DNA from: DASSYK01 sp036258315
GTDB lineage: Bacteria > Actinomycetota > Thermoleophilia > Solirubrobacterales > 70-9
Direction of reading: 5' to 3'
Length of the DNA: 64,000 nucleotides
Assembly: GCA_036258315.1 (NCBI GenBank)
Contig: DATADX010000042.1
Span: 1 to 64,000 of the forward strand
The notes beneath the pieces are model-generated. The model was not told where the DNA came from, did not search any database, and worked only from the letters and a program-made list of their open reading frames with translations. Positions 23,300 through 32,689 of the stretch are shown piece by piece; within the stretch, counting starts at the first letter, position 1; each line of letters starts with the position of its first letter. A program made the position numbers and the translations under genes.

Positions 23300-24562
23300 T
23301 CACCCGGTGTAAAGGCCGCGACGCCGCTTCAGCGTCAGCACTCGAGCCACGGCCTCGTCGAGCCGGGCCGGCGACAGCCGCCCCGCCGTCGCGGCTTCGA
23401 GGACCGCCTGTCGAGCCCGCGCGGCCTGCTCAGGATCGCTGACGACGACCATGTCGGCGCCCGCCCGCAGCGCCCGCACTGCGGCGTCCGGGGCGCCGAT
23501 CCCGGCAGCGACCGCGCCGCTGCTGAGGTCGTCCGTGATCGCGACCCCCTCGTAGCCGAGCTCGCCGCGCAGCAGGTCGGTCGCGATCGCCGGCGACAGG
23601 GCCCCGGGGGTGACCGGGTCGTAGGTCGCGTAGAGGGCGAGCGACAGCACGACCGCCGGGGCGCCTGCCTCGAACGCGGCCGCAAACGGCGGCACGTCCC
23701 TCGCCTGCAGCGAGGCCGAGTCGAGGCTGACCGTGGCGGGCCCCTGGGCGGTGTCCGCCGAGGCGCCGCCGAGCCCCGGGAAGTGCGATGGCGCGCAGGC
23801 GAGGCCGCCCGTGTGGCAGCCCCGCATCGCCGCGGCCACGAGCGAGGCGACGAGCGCGGGGTCGTCGCTGTAGGCGCGGTCGGCGACCGGGCTGTCGATC
23901 GTCGCGACGTCGGCGACGGGGGCCAGGTTGAGGTCGAAGCCCGCCCGTCTCATCACGGCGGCCGCCTGGCGCGCGGAGCGCTCGGCCAGCGCCGGGTCGG
24001 CGATCTCGCCGATCTCGAGCTCGCGCGCGGCCGGGGGAAGATCGGGGTAGGCGCGATAGGTGCCGCCCTCCTGGACGGCGGTGATCAGGGGTGCGATCGG
24101 TCCGCCGGCCGTGGCGGCCGTGCGCAGCCGTTCGATCCCGGCGCGGCCGCCCTCGGCCCACGCCTGCGAAGAGATCAGGACGCCGCCGAGTTGCGCCTTG
24201 CGCAGCTGCGCCTCGGCGTCCCCGATGCCGGCGACGCCCGCGACGATCACCGCGTCGACCCTCTGCGGCAGGCTCAGGCCCTGAAGCGCCCGCCGGACCG
24301 GGGCGGAGACCTTCTGCGGGGCGGCGGCCGCCACAGCGTCGGGCGCCCCGTCGTCGGCCGCCCGCTGCACCAGCACGGTGGCGACGGAGCCGCCGATCAG
24401 GGCGAGCACGACGAGGACGAGCAGCGCGCGCTTGAGCCTCCGCTTCCAGCGCGAAGGACCGCGCCAGCGTGCCGGCTTCCAGTCGCTCGGCGCCCTCTCC
24501 GGCGCTCTCGGCTGCGCATCCGGCGTGGCCTCCGGGGGCCGCTCTGTCGCGACGCCTCCCAT
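23300..24562 (-). CDS. Membrane-anchored glycoside hydrolase family 3-like protein, catalytically atypical
   Basis: A 420-residue protein with an N-terminal proline-rich stretch, one membrane helix (LKRALLVLVVLALIGGSVATVLV, about 45-70) and an extracytoplasmic GH3 N-domain similar to NagZ beta-N-acetylhexosaminidases. Family landmarks are GFDLNLAPVADV, SHFPGLGGASADT, and the GVAITDDLSSGAV segment whose aspartate would be the nucleophile. The usual KHFPGHG...DSH segment reads SHFPGLGG...DTAQ: the lysine and the acid/base histidine of NagZ are absent, so activity may differ or be lost. ATG 24562 was taken as start; a GTG a few codons upstream is an alternative. A cell-wall role is an inference. 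Confidence 0.8.
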   Translation of the reverse strand: MGGVATERPPEATPDAQPRAPERAPSDWKPARWRGPSRWKRRLKRALLVLVVLALIGGSVATVLVQRAADDGAPDAVAAAAPQKVSAPVRRALQGLSLPQRVDAVIVAGVAGIGDAEAQLRKAQLGGVLISSQAWAEGGRAGIERLRTAATAGGPIAPLITAVQEGGTYRAYPDLPPAARELEIGEIADPALAERSARQAAAVMRRAGFDLNLAPVADVATIDSPVADRAYSDDPALVASLVAAAMRGCHTGGLACAPSHFPGLGGASADTAQGPATVSLDSASLQARDVPPFAAAFEAGAPAVVLSLALYATYDPVTPGALSPAIATDLLRGELGYEGVAITDDLSSGAVAAGIGAPDAAVRALRAGADMVVVSDPEQAARARQAVLEAATAGRLSPARLDEAVARVLTLKRRRGLYTG

Positions 24563-24628
24563 GACGCGATGAAACCACGCATTCACACCGCGTGCGCCGG
24601 TTGATCCTTGATCGAGTGGCCGCTCACC

Positions 24629-24634
24629 TATCCT
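24629..24634 (+). promoter_or_regulatory. -10-like box of lysC
   Basis: TATCCT ends eight bases before the ATG at 24643. The short distance leaves no space for a riboswitch or leader, so a lysine-riboswitch control is unlikely here. Confidence 0.5.
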
Positions 24635-24642
24635 CAACCGCC

Positions 24643-25935
24643 ATGTCTCACAGCGACAGGGCGAGCATCGTCGTGATGAAGTTCGGCGGCACCTCGGTCG
24701 CCGGAACCGGCGAGTTGAAGCGAGCCGCGAAGCGGATCGTCGCCGCTCGCGAGCAGGGCGACCGGGTGGTCGCCGTCCTCTCCGCTCGCGGCAAGACCAC
24801 CGACCGGCTCGTCGCGGCCGCGCGTGAGATCTCGCCGCACCCGGACCCGCGCGAGATGGACATGCTCCTCTCGATCGGCGAGCGCGAGTCCTGCGCGCTC
24901 TGCGCGATGGCGATCAACGACCTCGGCCACCGGGCGATCTCACTGACCGGGTCGCAGGCGGGAATCGTCACCGACTCTTCCCACACCAAGGCTTTGATCA
25001 TCGACGTCCGCGCCGATCGGATCAGCACCGCCCTCGAGGAGGACTCGATCGTGCTCGTCGCCGGCTTCCAGGGCGTCTCGACCGAGAGCCGCGACGTCAC
25101 CACGCTGGGCCGGGGCGGCTCCGACACCACCGCCGTCGCGCTCGCGGCGGCGCTCGGCGCCGAGGTCTGCGAGATCTATACCGACGTCGCCGGCGTCTTC
25201 AGCGCCGACCCGCGGCTGGTCCCCGACGCGCGCAAGCTGCCGCAGGTCTCCTATGAGGAGATGCTCGAGATGGCCTCCTCGGGGGCTAAGGTGCTGCAGC
25301 TGCGCTCGGTCGAGTACGCGCGCAACCACGACGTCCGCATCCATTGCCGCAGCTCCGTGAGCGACGCCGTCGGTACCCTCGTCGTCTCGGAGCAGGAGAC
25401 CTTGGAAAGACCACTCGTAACCGCAGTCACCCATTCGACCGACGAGGCCCGCGTCACGCTCACCGGCGTGCCCGACAAGCCCGGCGTCGCGGGGCGCATC
25501 TTCGGTGCCCTCGCCGACGCCAACGTCAACGTCGACATGATCATCCAGAACGAGCCCGTCTCCCACGACGGCGGCGCCGACCTCTCCTTCACCCTCGAGG
25601 CGGACGACCTGGCGACCGCGGTCGGTGTGATCGAGGCGCTCGACTCCGGTGTCGAGATCGACAAGGACAGCGAGATGGGCAAGGTGTCGATCGTCGGGGC
25701 GGGAATGCGCAGCCACCCCGGCGTCGCGGCCAAGGTCTTCCGTGTCCTCGGCGAGAACGCGATCAACATCGAGATGATCTCGACCTCGCCGATCAAGATC
25801 TCCTGCGTGATCCGCGCGGACCAGGTCCCCTCCGCGGTCAAGGCGCTGCACGCCGCGTTCAAGCTCGGCGCGGGCACGATTCAGGCGGAGGATCCGACCG
25901 GATCGGAACACCGCCCGACGGTTTCGTCCCAGTAA
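24643..25935 (+). CDS. lysC: Aspartate kinase
   Basis: Phosphorylates aspartate, the first step towards lysine, threonine, methionine and diaminopimelate. The 430-residue protein has the kinase motif [20 protein letters not shown] (13-32), [65 protein letters not shown], and two C-terminal ACT domains (about 265-420) that usually bind lysine and/or threonine. ATG 24643 follows a TATCCT box. A Val/Gly-rich second start (MKFGGTS) is possible but unlikely. asd lies 3.4 kb downstream, separated by a secreted-protein gene. Confidence 0.96.
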   Translation: MSHSDRASIVVMKFGGTSVAGTGELKRAAKRIVAAREQGDRVVAVLSARGKTTDRLVAAAREISPHPDPREMDMLLSIGERESCALCAMAINDLGHRAISLTGSQAGIVTDSSHTKALIIDVRADRISTALEEDSIVLVAGFQGVSTESRDVTTLGRGGSDTTAVALAAALGAEVCEIYTDVAGVFSADPRLVPDARKLPQVSYEEMLEMASSGAKVLQLRSVEYARNHDVRIHCRSSVSDAVGTLVVSEQETLERPLVTAVTHSTDEARVTLTGVPDKPGVAGRIFGALADANVNVDMIIQNEPVSHDGGADLSFTLEADDLATAVGVIEALDSGVEIDKDSEMGKVSIVGAGMRSHPGVAAKVFRVLGENAINIEMISTSPIKISCVIRADQVPSAVKALHAAFKLGAGTIQAEDPTGSEHRPTVSSQ

Positions 25936-26046
25936 ACGCCCGCAAACTCGTAGATCATGCGTCCCGGTGCGGGCGGGGACCTAAATTGATGCCGGCGGGG
26001 TGTCGATACCGAGTCCGTGTCCAGGGAAGGACAGACGGGCTTCCGC

Positions 26047-29000
26047 ATGCGCCTGATCGCCGCGGTCGCCGCAGTCGCAGCGCTGGTGCTCGCTCCGGGC
26101 GCCGCCCGGGCGGCGACGATCGCCGTGGACACCACTTCCGACCAGTTCGAGAACGGCAGCGACTGTTCGATCCGCGAGGCGATTCAGGCGGCGAACCAGG
26201 ACGCCGACTTCGACGCCTGCGCCGGGACTGGCGCTGTCTACGGTGACGACGCCGTCTCGGTCCCGGCGGGCACCTACACACTGGCGCTGATCGGGATCGA
26301 CGACGACAACCACGCCTGGGACCTCGACGTGATCGGAGGCGGTGCGCTGGCGATCAGCGGCGCGGGCGCCGGCACCGGCGGGACGATCATCGACGGGAAC
26401 GGGACGAGCCGCGTCTTCGACCTGCGCAGCGGCGCGCTCGCTTTGGCGGACCTGCAGGTGACCGGGGGCGACGAGGACACGGGGTTCAACGTCGGCGGCG
26501 GCATCAGCACCGAGGCGGGGACGAGCCTGACCCTGGACGGCGCGGTCGTCGAGGGCAACGTCGCGAGCGTGGACGGCGGCGGGATCTACTCGCGCGGCAG
26601 CCTCGCGGTCACGAACGGATCCGTGATCAGCAACAACTCGGCGGGTGTGCATCTCGGCTCGTCGGGGGGAGGACTCGCCTACAGGGGCGCCGCCCCGGAC
26701 GACTCGCTGACGATCACGGACAGCACGCTGACGGGAAACAGCGTTCTCGGCCCCCGCGCCAGCGGGGCCGGGGCGTCGATCGCCCCCCAGGCTCCGGGGC
26801 AGAGCCTCAGCATCACCTCCTCCGACATCAGCGCCAACGGGATCCTCGGCGCCGAACTTGGCGGCGGTGTCTACATGGAGGGTGCGAGCGCCGCCGATAC
26901 CCTCTCGATCTCGAATTCCCGGCTGGCCGGGAACCGCGTCTTCAGCAGCGCCCCCGGCGACGCGAACGGGGCCGGGCTCTATCTGCGGGCCGGATCGCTC
27001 GAGCTCGACTCGAGTGAGGTCGCCGGAAACGACGCCACTCACGGCGGGGCGTTCGGCCAGGCGTGGGGTGCCGGCCTGTTCGGCCGCGGCGGGATGGAGA
27101 TCACCGACAGCGTGATCGCCGACAACGATGCGAGCGCCACGGGCGCAGACGGCTCCTCGGCCCAGGGTGGCGGGATCTTCTTCGGCGGCGACGGTGTCGT
27201 CCGGCGCACCACGATCTCGGGGAACAGCGTCACCGGCACGGTCGAGGCGGCAGGCGGCGGGATCGAGCAGCAGCCGAACACGAGCTCGACGCTGACCGTG
27301 GTCAACTCGACGATCAGCGGCAACAGCGCCACCGCGCCGACGGGCGGCTTCGGCGGCGGGATCGACGCCGACACCGATGCAAGCGCGAGCCTGGTCCACA
27401 CCACGGTCGCAGGCAACGCCTCGAACGGCAGCGCGGATGGCGTTGTCGCGTCGTTCGCCGCCAGCTTCACGGTTCGCGGCTCCGTCCTCAACGGACCGGA
27501 CGAGGCCGCCGTCTGCTCCGGCAATCCGACGAGCGGCGGCCACAACGTCGCCAGCGGGCTCAGCTGCGGTCTCGGCGGAACCGGCGACGTCCAGCACGTC
27601 GATCCCGGGCTGCTCGCCCTCGCCGACAACGGCGGCCCCGACGCCGGCGCCCCCGGCCGGCTCCGTCCCCTCCTCACCCACGGGCTCGCGGCGACGAGTC
27701 CCGCCGTCGACAGGGTCCCCGCCGCGAGCTGCGACGACGAGCGCCCGCCGAACGACCTGCTCGAGGACGAGCGAGGCTTCCCGCGGCCCTTCCCGGCCGC
27801 CTGCGACGCGGGCTCGTATGAGCTGGTCACGTGCGGATCGGCGGTGGCCGACGGGTCGACCATCCTCGGCACCGCGGCGAGCGACACGATCTCCGGCACC
27901 GCCGGCCCCGACGTGATCCTCGGGCTCGGCGGAGGCGACGAGATAACGGGTGGGGGAGGAGACGACACGCTCTGCGGCGGTGACGGCGACGACGACTTCG
28001 TCGAGGGCGCCGTGCCGAGCGGCGCCGACGCGCTCCACGGCGGCGCGGGGGCGGGCGATCGCGCCGACTACGGCCTGCGCACGAACCCGATCGTCGCCGA
28101 CCTCGACGGCGCCGCCGACGACGGCGAAGCCTGTCCCGGCGGTTCCTGCGAAGACGACGAACTGCGTGGCGACATCGAGGAGATCGAGGGAGGCTCGGCG
28201 GCCGATGCGCTGACCGGGGACGACGGCGCGAACGGGCTGATCGGAAACGGCGGCAACGACCACCTGGTCGGGCTGGAGGGGGCTGACGCTCTGCTGGGGC
28301 TGGAGGACATCGATACCGCCGGATACGAGGAGCGGCTCGCGGGGGAGGGCGTCGCGGCCACGCTCGGGACTTCAGGCGGCAACGGCAACGCGGACGACGG
28401 CGCCGGCGACGACCTCGCGAACGGGGTCGAGAACCTGATCGGCGGCGCGGGGGACGACGCGCTGAGCGGAAACGGCGGCGTCAACGCGCTCAGCGGCGGC
28501 GCCGGGGCGGACGTGCTCGACGGCCGCGACCACGGCGACAGCCTCGACGGTGGCGCCGCGCTGGACACGGCCCTCTACTCCACCGGTGGAGGCGTGGCGG
28601 TGAATCTCGCCACCGGGTCGGTCACCGGCGCCCAGGGCGCCGACACCCTGAGCCTGATCGAGAACGCCGTCGGCTCCTCGGCGAACGACGTGCTCGTCTC
28701 CGGGCCGGGCGACAACTCCCTCGACGGCGGCGCCGGGACCGACACGGTCAGCTTCGAGCTCGGCTCGCAGCCGGTCGTTGCGAGCCTTCTGACCGGCGTC
28801 GCGACGGGCGATGCAGCCACCGCGGACGCGCTCGCGCGCCTCGAGAACATCGAGGGCACCGACTTCGGCGACACGCTGACGGGGAACGGCGTCTCCAACG
28901 CCCTCTCTGGCGGCGCCGGCGACGACACCCTGACCGGAAACGGTGCCGCCGACGAGCTCGGACTCGGAGCCGGCAACGACACCGCGAACGCTCAGGACGG

Positions 29001-29277
29001 CGTCACCGACACGATCGAGTGCGGCGGCGGGGGCACGGACACCGGCAGCTTCGACGTGACGCCCGACGAGACCTTCGTGTCCTGCCCGAACGGCGACGGC
29101 GACGCGCTCGTCGACATCGTCGATCTCTGCCCGGCCCAATCCGGGACGCTTCCGACCGGCTGCCCCGCTCCGGTCGTCACAGCGCCGACGCCACCGGCGG
29201 CGAAGGCCTGCCGGAAGGGCTTCAAGCTGAGGAAGGGCAAGTGCGTGAAGAAGAAGCAGCGCAGGAAGCTGGCGTAG
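26047..29277 (+). CDS. Secreted CSLREA / parallel beta-helix protein with RTX-like calcium-binding repeats
   Basis: A 1076-residue exported protein. The signal peptide MRLIAAVAAVAALVLAPGAARA is followed by a CSLREA-type motif (DCSIREAIQAANQDADFDAC), a long serine/threonine/asparagine-rich region with repeats such as SGNSVTG and GGGIY typical of right-handed beta-helices (about 80-560), and then GGxGxDxLxG nonapeptide-like repeats (about 610-1000) that should bind calcium. The C-terminus is CRKGFKLRKGKCVKKKQRRKLA, a basic two-cysteine tail. ATG 26047 has a GGAAGGA upstream and starts the signal peptide. It sits between lysC and asd with no metabolic link. An adhesin or cell-surface role is plausible but unproven. 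The 111 bases before it hold an 8-bp inverted repeat (25937-25944 with 25968-25975). Confidence 0.88.
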   Translation: MRLIAAVAAVAALVLAPGAARAATIAVDTTSDQFENGSDCSIREAIQAANQDADFDACAGTGAVYGDDAVSVPAGTYTLALIGIDDDNHAWDLDVIGGGALAISGAGAGTGGTIIDGNGTSRVFDLRSGALALADLQVTGGDEDTGFNVGGGISTEAGTSLTLDGAVVEGNVASVDGGGIYSRGSLAVTNGSVISNNSAGVHLGSSGGGLAYRGAAPDDSLTITDSTLTGNSVLGPRASGAGASIAPQAPGQSLSITSSDISANGILGAELGGGVYMEGASAADTLSISNSRLAGNRVFSSAPGDANGAGLYLRAGSLELDSSEVAGNDATHGGAFGQAWGAGLFGRGGMEITDSVIADNDASATGADGSSAQGGGIFFGGDGVVRRTTISGNSVTGTVEAAGGGIEQQPNTSSTLTVVNSTISGNSATAPTGGFGGGIDADTDASASLVHTTVAGNASNGSADGVVASFAASFTVRGSVLNGPDEAAVCSGNPTSGGHNVASGLSCGLGGTGDVQHVDPGLLALADNGGPDAGAPGRLRPLLTHGLAATSPAVDRVPAASCDDERPPNDLLEDERGFPRPFPAACDAGSYELVTCGSAVADGSTILGTAASDTISGTAGPDVILGLGGGDEITGGGGDDTLCGGDGDDDFVEGAVPSGADALHGGAGAGDRADYGLRTNPIVADLDGAADDGEACPGGSCEDDELRGDIEEIEGGSAADALTGDDGANGLIGNGGNDHLVGLEGADALLGLEDIDTAGYEERLAGEGVAATLGTSGGNGNADDGAGDDLANGVENLIGGAGDDALSGNGGVNALSGGAGADVLDGRDHGDSLDGGAALDTALYSTGGGVAVNLATGSVTGAQGADTLSLIENAVGSSANDVLVSGPGDNSLDGGAGTDTVSFELGSQPVVASLLTGVATGDAATADALARLENIEGTDFGDTLTGNGVSNALSGGAGDDTLTGNGAADELGLGAGNDTANAQDGVTDTIECGGGGTDTGSFDVTPDETFVSCPNGDGDALVDIVDLCPAQSGTLPTGCPAPVVTAPTPPAAKACRKGFKLRKGKCVKKKQRRKLA

Positions 29278-29320
29278 ACGGCCGACGAGCTGCCCGTCCA
29301 GCGCCGGCGTCCGCGCCCCT

Positions 29321-29326
29321 TACCCT
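29321..29326 (+). promoter_or_regulatory. -10-like box of asd
   Basis: TACCCT ends seven bases before the GTG at 29334, indicating that asd has its own leaderless promoter despite lying downstream of lysC. Confidence 0.5.
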
Positions 29327-29333
29327 GTAGGGC

Positions 29334-30386
29334 GTGAGCGCGGAGAACGGATACAGGGTCGGCGTCGTCGGCGCGACCGGCGCGGTCGGCTCGACGATTC
29401 TCGACGTCCTGGCCGAGCGCAGGTTCCCGGCGGGTGAGGTCGTGCCGCTCGCCTCGGCCCGATCGGCCGGCAGCCGCGTCCCGTTCGACGGCACCGAGCA
29501 CGAGATCCGCGAGCTGAACGAGGAGACGATCCACGGGCTCGATCTGGTCCTCAGCTCGGCCGGCGGCAGGATCAGCGCGGAGTGGGCGCCGAAGCTCGTC
29601 GCGGCGGGCGCAGTCGTCGTCGACAACACCAGCTTCTTCCGGATGGACGACGACGTGCCGCTCGTCGTCGCCGGCGTCAACGACGACGCCGTCGAGGGCC
29701 ACAACGGGATCGTCGCCAACCCGAACTGCACGACGATGCAGCTGATGGTGGCGTTGAAGCCGATCCTCGACGCGGCGGGGATCGAGCGTCTGATCGTGTC
29801 CACGTATCAGTCGGTCTCGGGGACCGGGCGCAGCGCGATCGAGGAGCTGCGCGATCAGTCACGCGCGATCCTCGACGGGAAGCGGGTCGCGGCGAGGGTG
29901 TTTCCGCACCAGGTGGCGTTCAACGTGCTGCCCCAGGTCGAGACCTTCAAGGACGGGGACGACTACACGACCGAGGAGCGCAAGGTGATGCGCGAGACCC
30001 GCAAGATCCTCGGCTTCGGCGAGGAGGTCGGGATCTCGTCGACCTGCGTGCGGGTCCCCGTCGTCACCGGCCATTCCGAGTCCGTCAACGTTCAGACGCG
30101 GGACGACCTCTCCCCGGCGGACTGTCGCGAGCTGCTCTCGAACGCACCTGGTTTGGTCGTGCTCGACGATCCGGGGGACGGGATCTACCCGCTCCCGATC
30201 GCCGCGGCCGGCCGCGACGAGGTGCTGGTCGGGCGGATCCGCCGCGATCCGTCCCACGAGCGCTGCCTGAATCTCTGGGTCGTCGGCGACAACCTGCGCA
30301 AGGGCGCCGCCACCAACGCGGTCCAGGTGGCCGAGCTGCTGCACCAGCGCGGCCTCGTCCGGGTGCCCGCCGCCGCCCAGCGCTAG
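29334..30386 (+). CDS. asd: Aspartate-semialdehyde dehydrogenase
   Basis: Reduces aspartyl phosphate to aspartate semialdehyde with NADPH, the second step of the aspartate pathway. The 350-residue enzyme has GATGAVGS (13-20), the active-site cysteine in NPNCTTMQL (C132), and the catalytic histidine in VPVVTGHSES (about 246). The length and motif spacing match the Gram-positive type. It starts with GTG. Its stop overlaps the stop of the convergent RTX-type gene by four bases. With lysC upstream it reconstitutes the usual actinobacterial lysC-asd pair, interrupted by the beta-helix gene. Confidence 0.96.
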   Translation: MSAENGYRVGVVGATGAVGSTILDVLAERRFPAGEVVPLASARSAGSRVPFDGTEHEIRELNEETIHGLDLVLSSAGGRISAEWAPKLVAAGAVVVDNTSFFRMDDDVPLVVAGVNDDAVEGHNGIVANPNCTTMQLMVALKPILDAAGIERLIVSTYQSVSGTGRSAIEELRDQSRAILDGKRVAARVFPHQVAFNVLPQVETFKDGDDYTTEERKVMRETRKILGFGEEVGISSTCVRVPVVTGHSESVNVQTRDDLSPADCRELLSNAPGLVVLDDPGDGIYPLPIAAAGRDEVLVGRIRRDPSHERCLNLWVVGDNLRKGAATNAVQVAELLHQRGLVRVPAAAQR

Positions 30387-32611
30387 CGCCCCTTCCGGTT
30401 CCCGCCCTTCCCCTTTCTTCCCTTCCTTCCGTGCTGTCGCTTGTGCTGATGCCTCGCGCGCTTGCACCCGGTCGCGCCGGGGTCGAGGCGGTCGCGGACG
30501 ACGCGGTTGCCTGCCGGGCCGCAGCGCAGGATCGCGTCGCGGCTGCGGTCGAAGGCGAACAGGAGGTCGCGGCCGCCGCCGCCGAAGAAGGAGTCGTGGC
30601 CCCGCTCCCCCCTGAGCACGTCGGCGCCGCCGAGGCCGTAGAGCACGTCGTCGCCCTCGTTGCCGAGGATCAGCGGGTTGTCCCGCCCGTCGCCGTAGAG
30701 GATGTCGCCGTGCCGGCTGCCCTCGAGGACCTCGTTGTCCGTCCGCACCCTGGTCGCCGCGCAGGGGACGACCCCGATCGCGTGGGCGGTCCCGCCGAGC
30801 GCGGCGACGACGCCGGTGTGAATCGTCTGCCCGAAGCCGGCGATGTCGCCGGCACCGCCGCCTCCGCTGAAATCGTGGCCGTCGCACGGAGCCGAGGTGA
30901 CGAGCTGGTCGCTGCCGTCGCCACCGGAGAGCGCGTCGCCGCCGGGCCCGGAGATCAGGGCGTCGTCCCCGGCTCCTGCGACGAGCCGGTCGGCGCCCGA
31001 GGGCCCGGCGATCAGGATCTCGGCGCCGTCCGCGGCGCTGATCGCATCGTCGCCATTGCCGCCGTCGAGGACGACGACCCCTGGATCCGGAAAGCCGCTG
31101 CCGAGCCCCAGCTGGTCGGGGCCGCCGCCGCCCCAGACGGTGGCGTAGCCGAGCGCCGCCGCCGGCTTCGCGCACGAGACTCTGACTGGTGAGGTCGGCG
31201 TGCAACCGGGGCCGGCTGCGAGCGCCGAGGACGAGGTGACGACGTAGGCACCGGCGTTGACCGAGATCGAGATGCTCTCCGCCTCGACGCCGAGCCCCCC
31301 GTGCACGAGCAGCCCGGGGTCGGGTCCGACCGCGTCGAGCGAGGCCTTCGCCCCGAGCGGCTCCGCATCACAGCTGATCTCGGCGAACGAGGCGCAGGTC
31401 TCGGAGCCGCCGAGCCCGCGGGCGATCCCGCCTCCTGCGCCGGTCAGGATGTCGTCGAAATCGGAGCCGGTCACGTTCTCGATGCCGGTGACCAGCTCCT
31501 GGGTGTCGTCGTCACCCGCGATCGGCTGCAGTGGGTCGTCCAGCGCCCGCTCGGTCCTCAGGTTCACCCGGGCGCCGCTGATGCCGGCCTGCGGACCCGG
31601 CGGCGTCGCCGTCGCGTAGCTGATCGTGTCGGAGCCCGCGTCACCCCAGTGGTAGTCGACGTTGAAGTCCCCGCGCAGCAGGTCGTCGCCTCCGCCGCCG
31701 TGGATGTCGTCGACGCCGTGGCCGCCGGAGACCAGGTCGGCTCCCCTGCCCCCGAACAGCTCGTCGTCGACGAGCTGGCCGTAGAGGCGGTCCGCCCCCT
31801 GGTCCCCGTCGATCACGTCGCCGCCGGCGCCGCCGAGGACGCGGTCGGGGTCGCCACCGCCGTTGACCTCGTCGCCGCCCTCGCCGGCGACGATCGTGTC
31901 GCTGCCGCCACCGCCGCTGATCAGGTCCCGCCCCGGGCCCGCATCGACGCGGTCGACCCCGCCGCCGGCCCGGATCCGGTCGCTGCCGGTCTCGCCGAGG
32001 AGCTCGTCGGCGTCGGTCCCGCCGCGGAGGCGATCGTCGCCGATCTGGCCGTCGACGAAGTCCGGGCCCGCGCCTCCGGCGAGCCGATCGCTGCCGCGGC
32101 TGCCGAGCACACGGTCGGGGCCGCCGCCGCCCGAGGCGGAGTCCTTCGCGCCTCCGGGCAGCACCAGGTCGCCGCCGGCTCCCCCCGAGAGAACGTCGGC
32201 TTCGCGGCCTCCGCGCAGGACGTCCGGGCCGCTCGCGCCGCCGGCGTGGTCGTGTCCTCGCCCCAGCGCGACCTTGTCGGCGCCGCTCCCGGCGGCAACC
32301 CGGTCGGCCCCGCCGCCGGTGCTGACCCGATCGCCGCCGCCGGCGCCGGTCACGTGGTCGTTGCCTCGCCCCGAGCAGATCACGTCGCGCTTCCCTGAGC
32401 CCAGCACTCGGTCGGGGCCCCCGAAAGAGACGACGACGCGGCGCCTCCGCCCGCTCAGCTTCAGCACGTCGGCCCGATCGGTGCCGACGACGTTCGCTTT
32501 CTGTCCAGCGCAGCGCGGCGCCTTCTTCTTGCCGCGTGCGGGGTCGCCGGCCGCCAGGGGAGGGACGGCGAGGCAGAGCGCGACAGCGGCGAGGAGCCCA
32601 GCGCAACGCAC
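30383..32611 (-). CDS. Secreted RTX-type calcium-binding repeat protein
   Basis: A 742-residue exported protein with a signal peptide (CAGLLAAVALCLAVPPLAAG). Residues about 60-340 are almost entirely GGxGxDx repeats (for example GGGGGDRVSTGGGADRV and GGDGADRLYG types). A different, non-repeat region with a Cys-containing beta domain follows (about 345-510), then more repeats to about 710, and a very basic histidine/lysine/arginine tail. Such repeats form calcium-bound beta-rolls; many are secreted adhesins or enzymes, but no catalytic domain is seen here. The start is GTG 32611. It is convergent with asd. Confidence 0.88.
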   Translation of the reverse strand: MRCAGLLAAVALCLAVPPLAAGDPARGKKKAPRCAGQKANVVGTDRADVLKLSGRRRRVVVSFGGPDRVLGSGKRDVICSGRGNDHVTGAGGGDRVSTGGGADRVAAGSGADKVALGRGHDHAGGASGPDVLRGGREADVLSGGAGGDLVLPGGAKDSASGGGGPDRVLGSRGSDRLAGGAGPDFVDGQIGDDRLRGGTDADELLGETGSDRIRAGGGVDRVDAGPGRDLISGGGGSDTIVAGEGGDEVNGGGDPDRVLGGAGGDVIDGDQGADRLYGQLVDDELFGGRGADLVSGGHGVDDIHGGGGDDLLRGDFNVDYHWGDAGSDTISYATATPPGPQAGISGARVNLRTERALDDPLQPIAGDDDTQELVTGIENVTGSDFDDILTGAGGGIARGLGGSETCASFAEISCDAEPLGAKASLDAVGPDPGLLVHGGLGVEAESISISVNAGAYVVTSSSALAAGPGCTPTSPVRVSCAKPAAALGYATVWGGGGPDQLGLGSGFPDPGVVVLDGGNGDDAISAADGAEILIAGPSGADRLVAGAGDDALISGPGGDALSGGDGSDQLVTSAPCDGHDFSGGGGAGDIAGFGQTIHTGVVAALGGTAHAIGVVPCAATRVRTDNEVLEGSRHGDILYGDGRDNPLILGNEGDDVLYGLGGADVLRGERGHDSFFGGGGRDLLFAFDRSRDAILRCGPAGNRVVRDRLDPGATGCKRARHQHKRQHGRKGRKGKGGNRKGR

Positions 32612-32689
32612 GGCGGCGATTCTATGTGGGCGGCATTCGCCGATGAGGCCGAGATGTGAACCCCGCGGCGGGCCGTGTATAAGGCCCGG

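Noticed and set aside
24563..24642. Lysine riboswitch before lysC
   Set aside because: Only about 80 bases separate the divergent genes and the promoter box is eight bases from the start codon; no leader can fit.
25981..28263. 760-codon frame opposite the beta-helix protein
   Set aside because: The sense strand has a signal peptide, CSLREA motif and repeat pattern; the antisense frame is low-complexity Val/Ala/Arg/Asp from the repeats.
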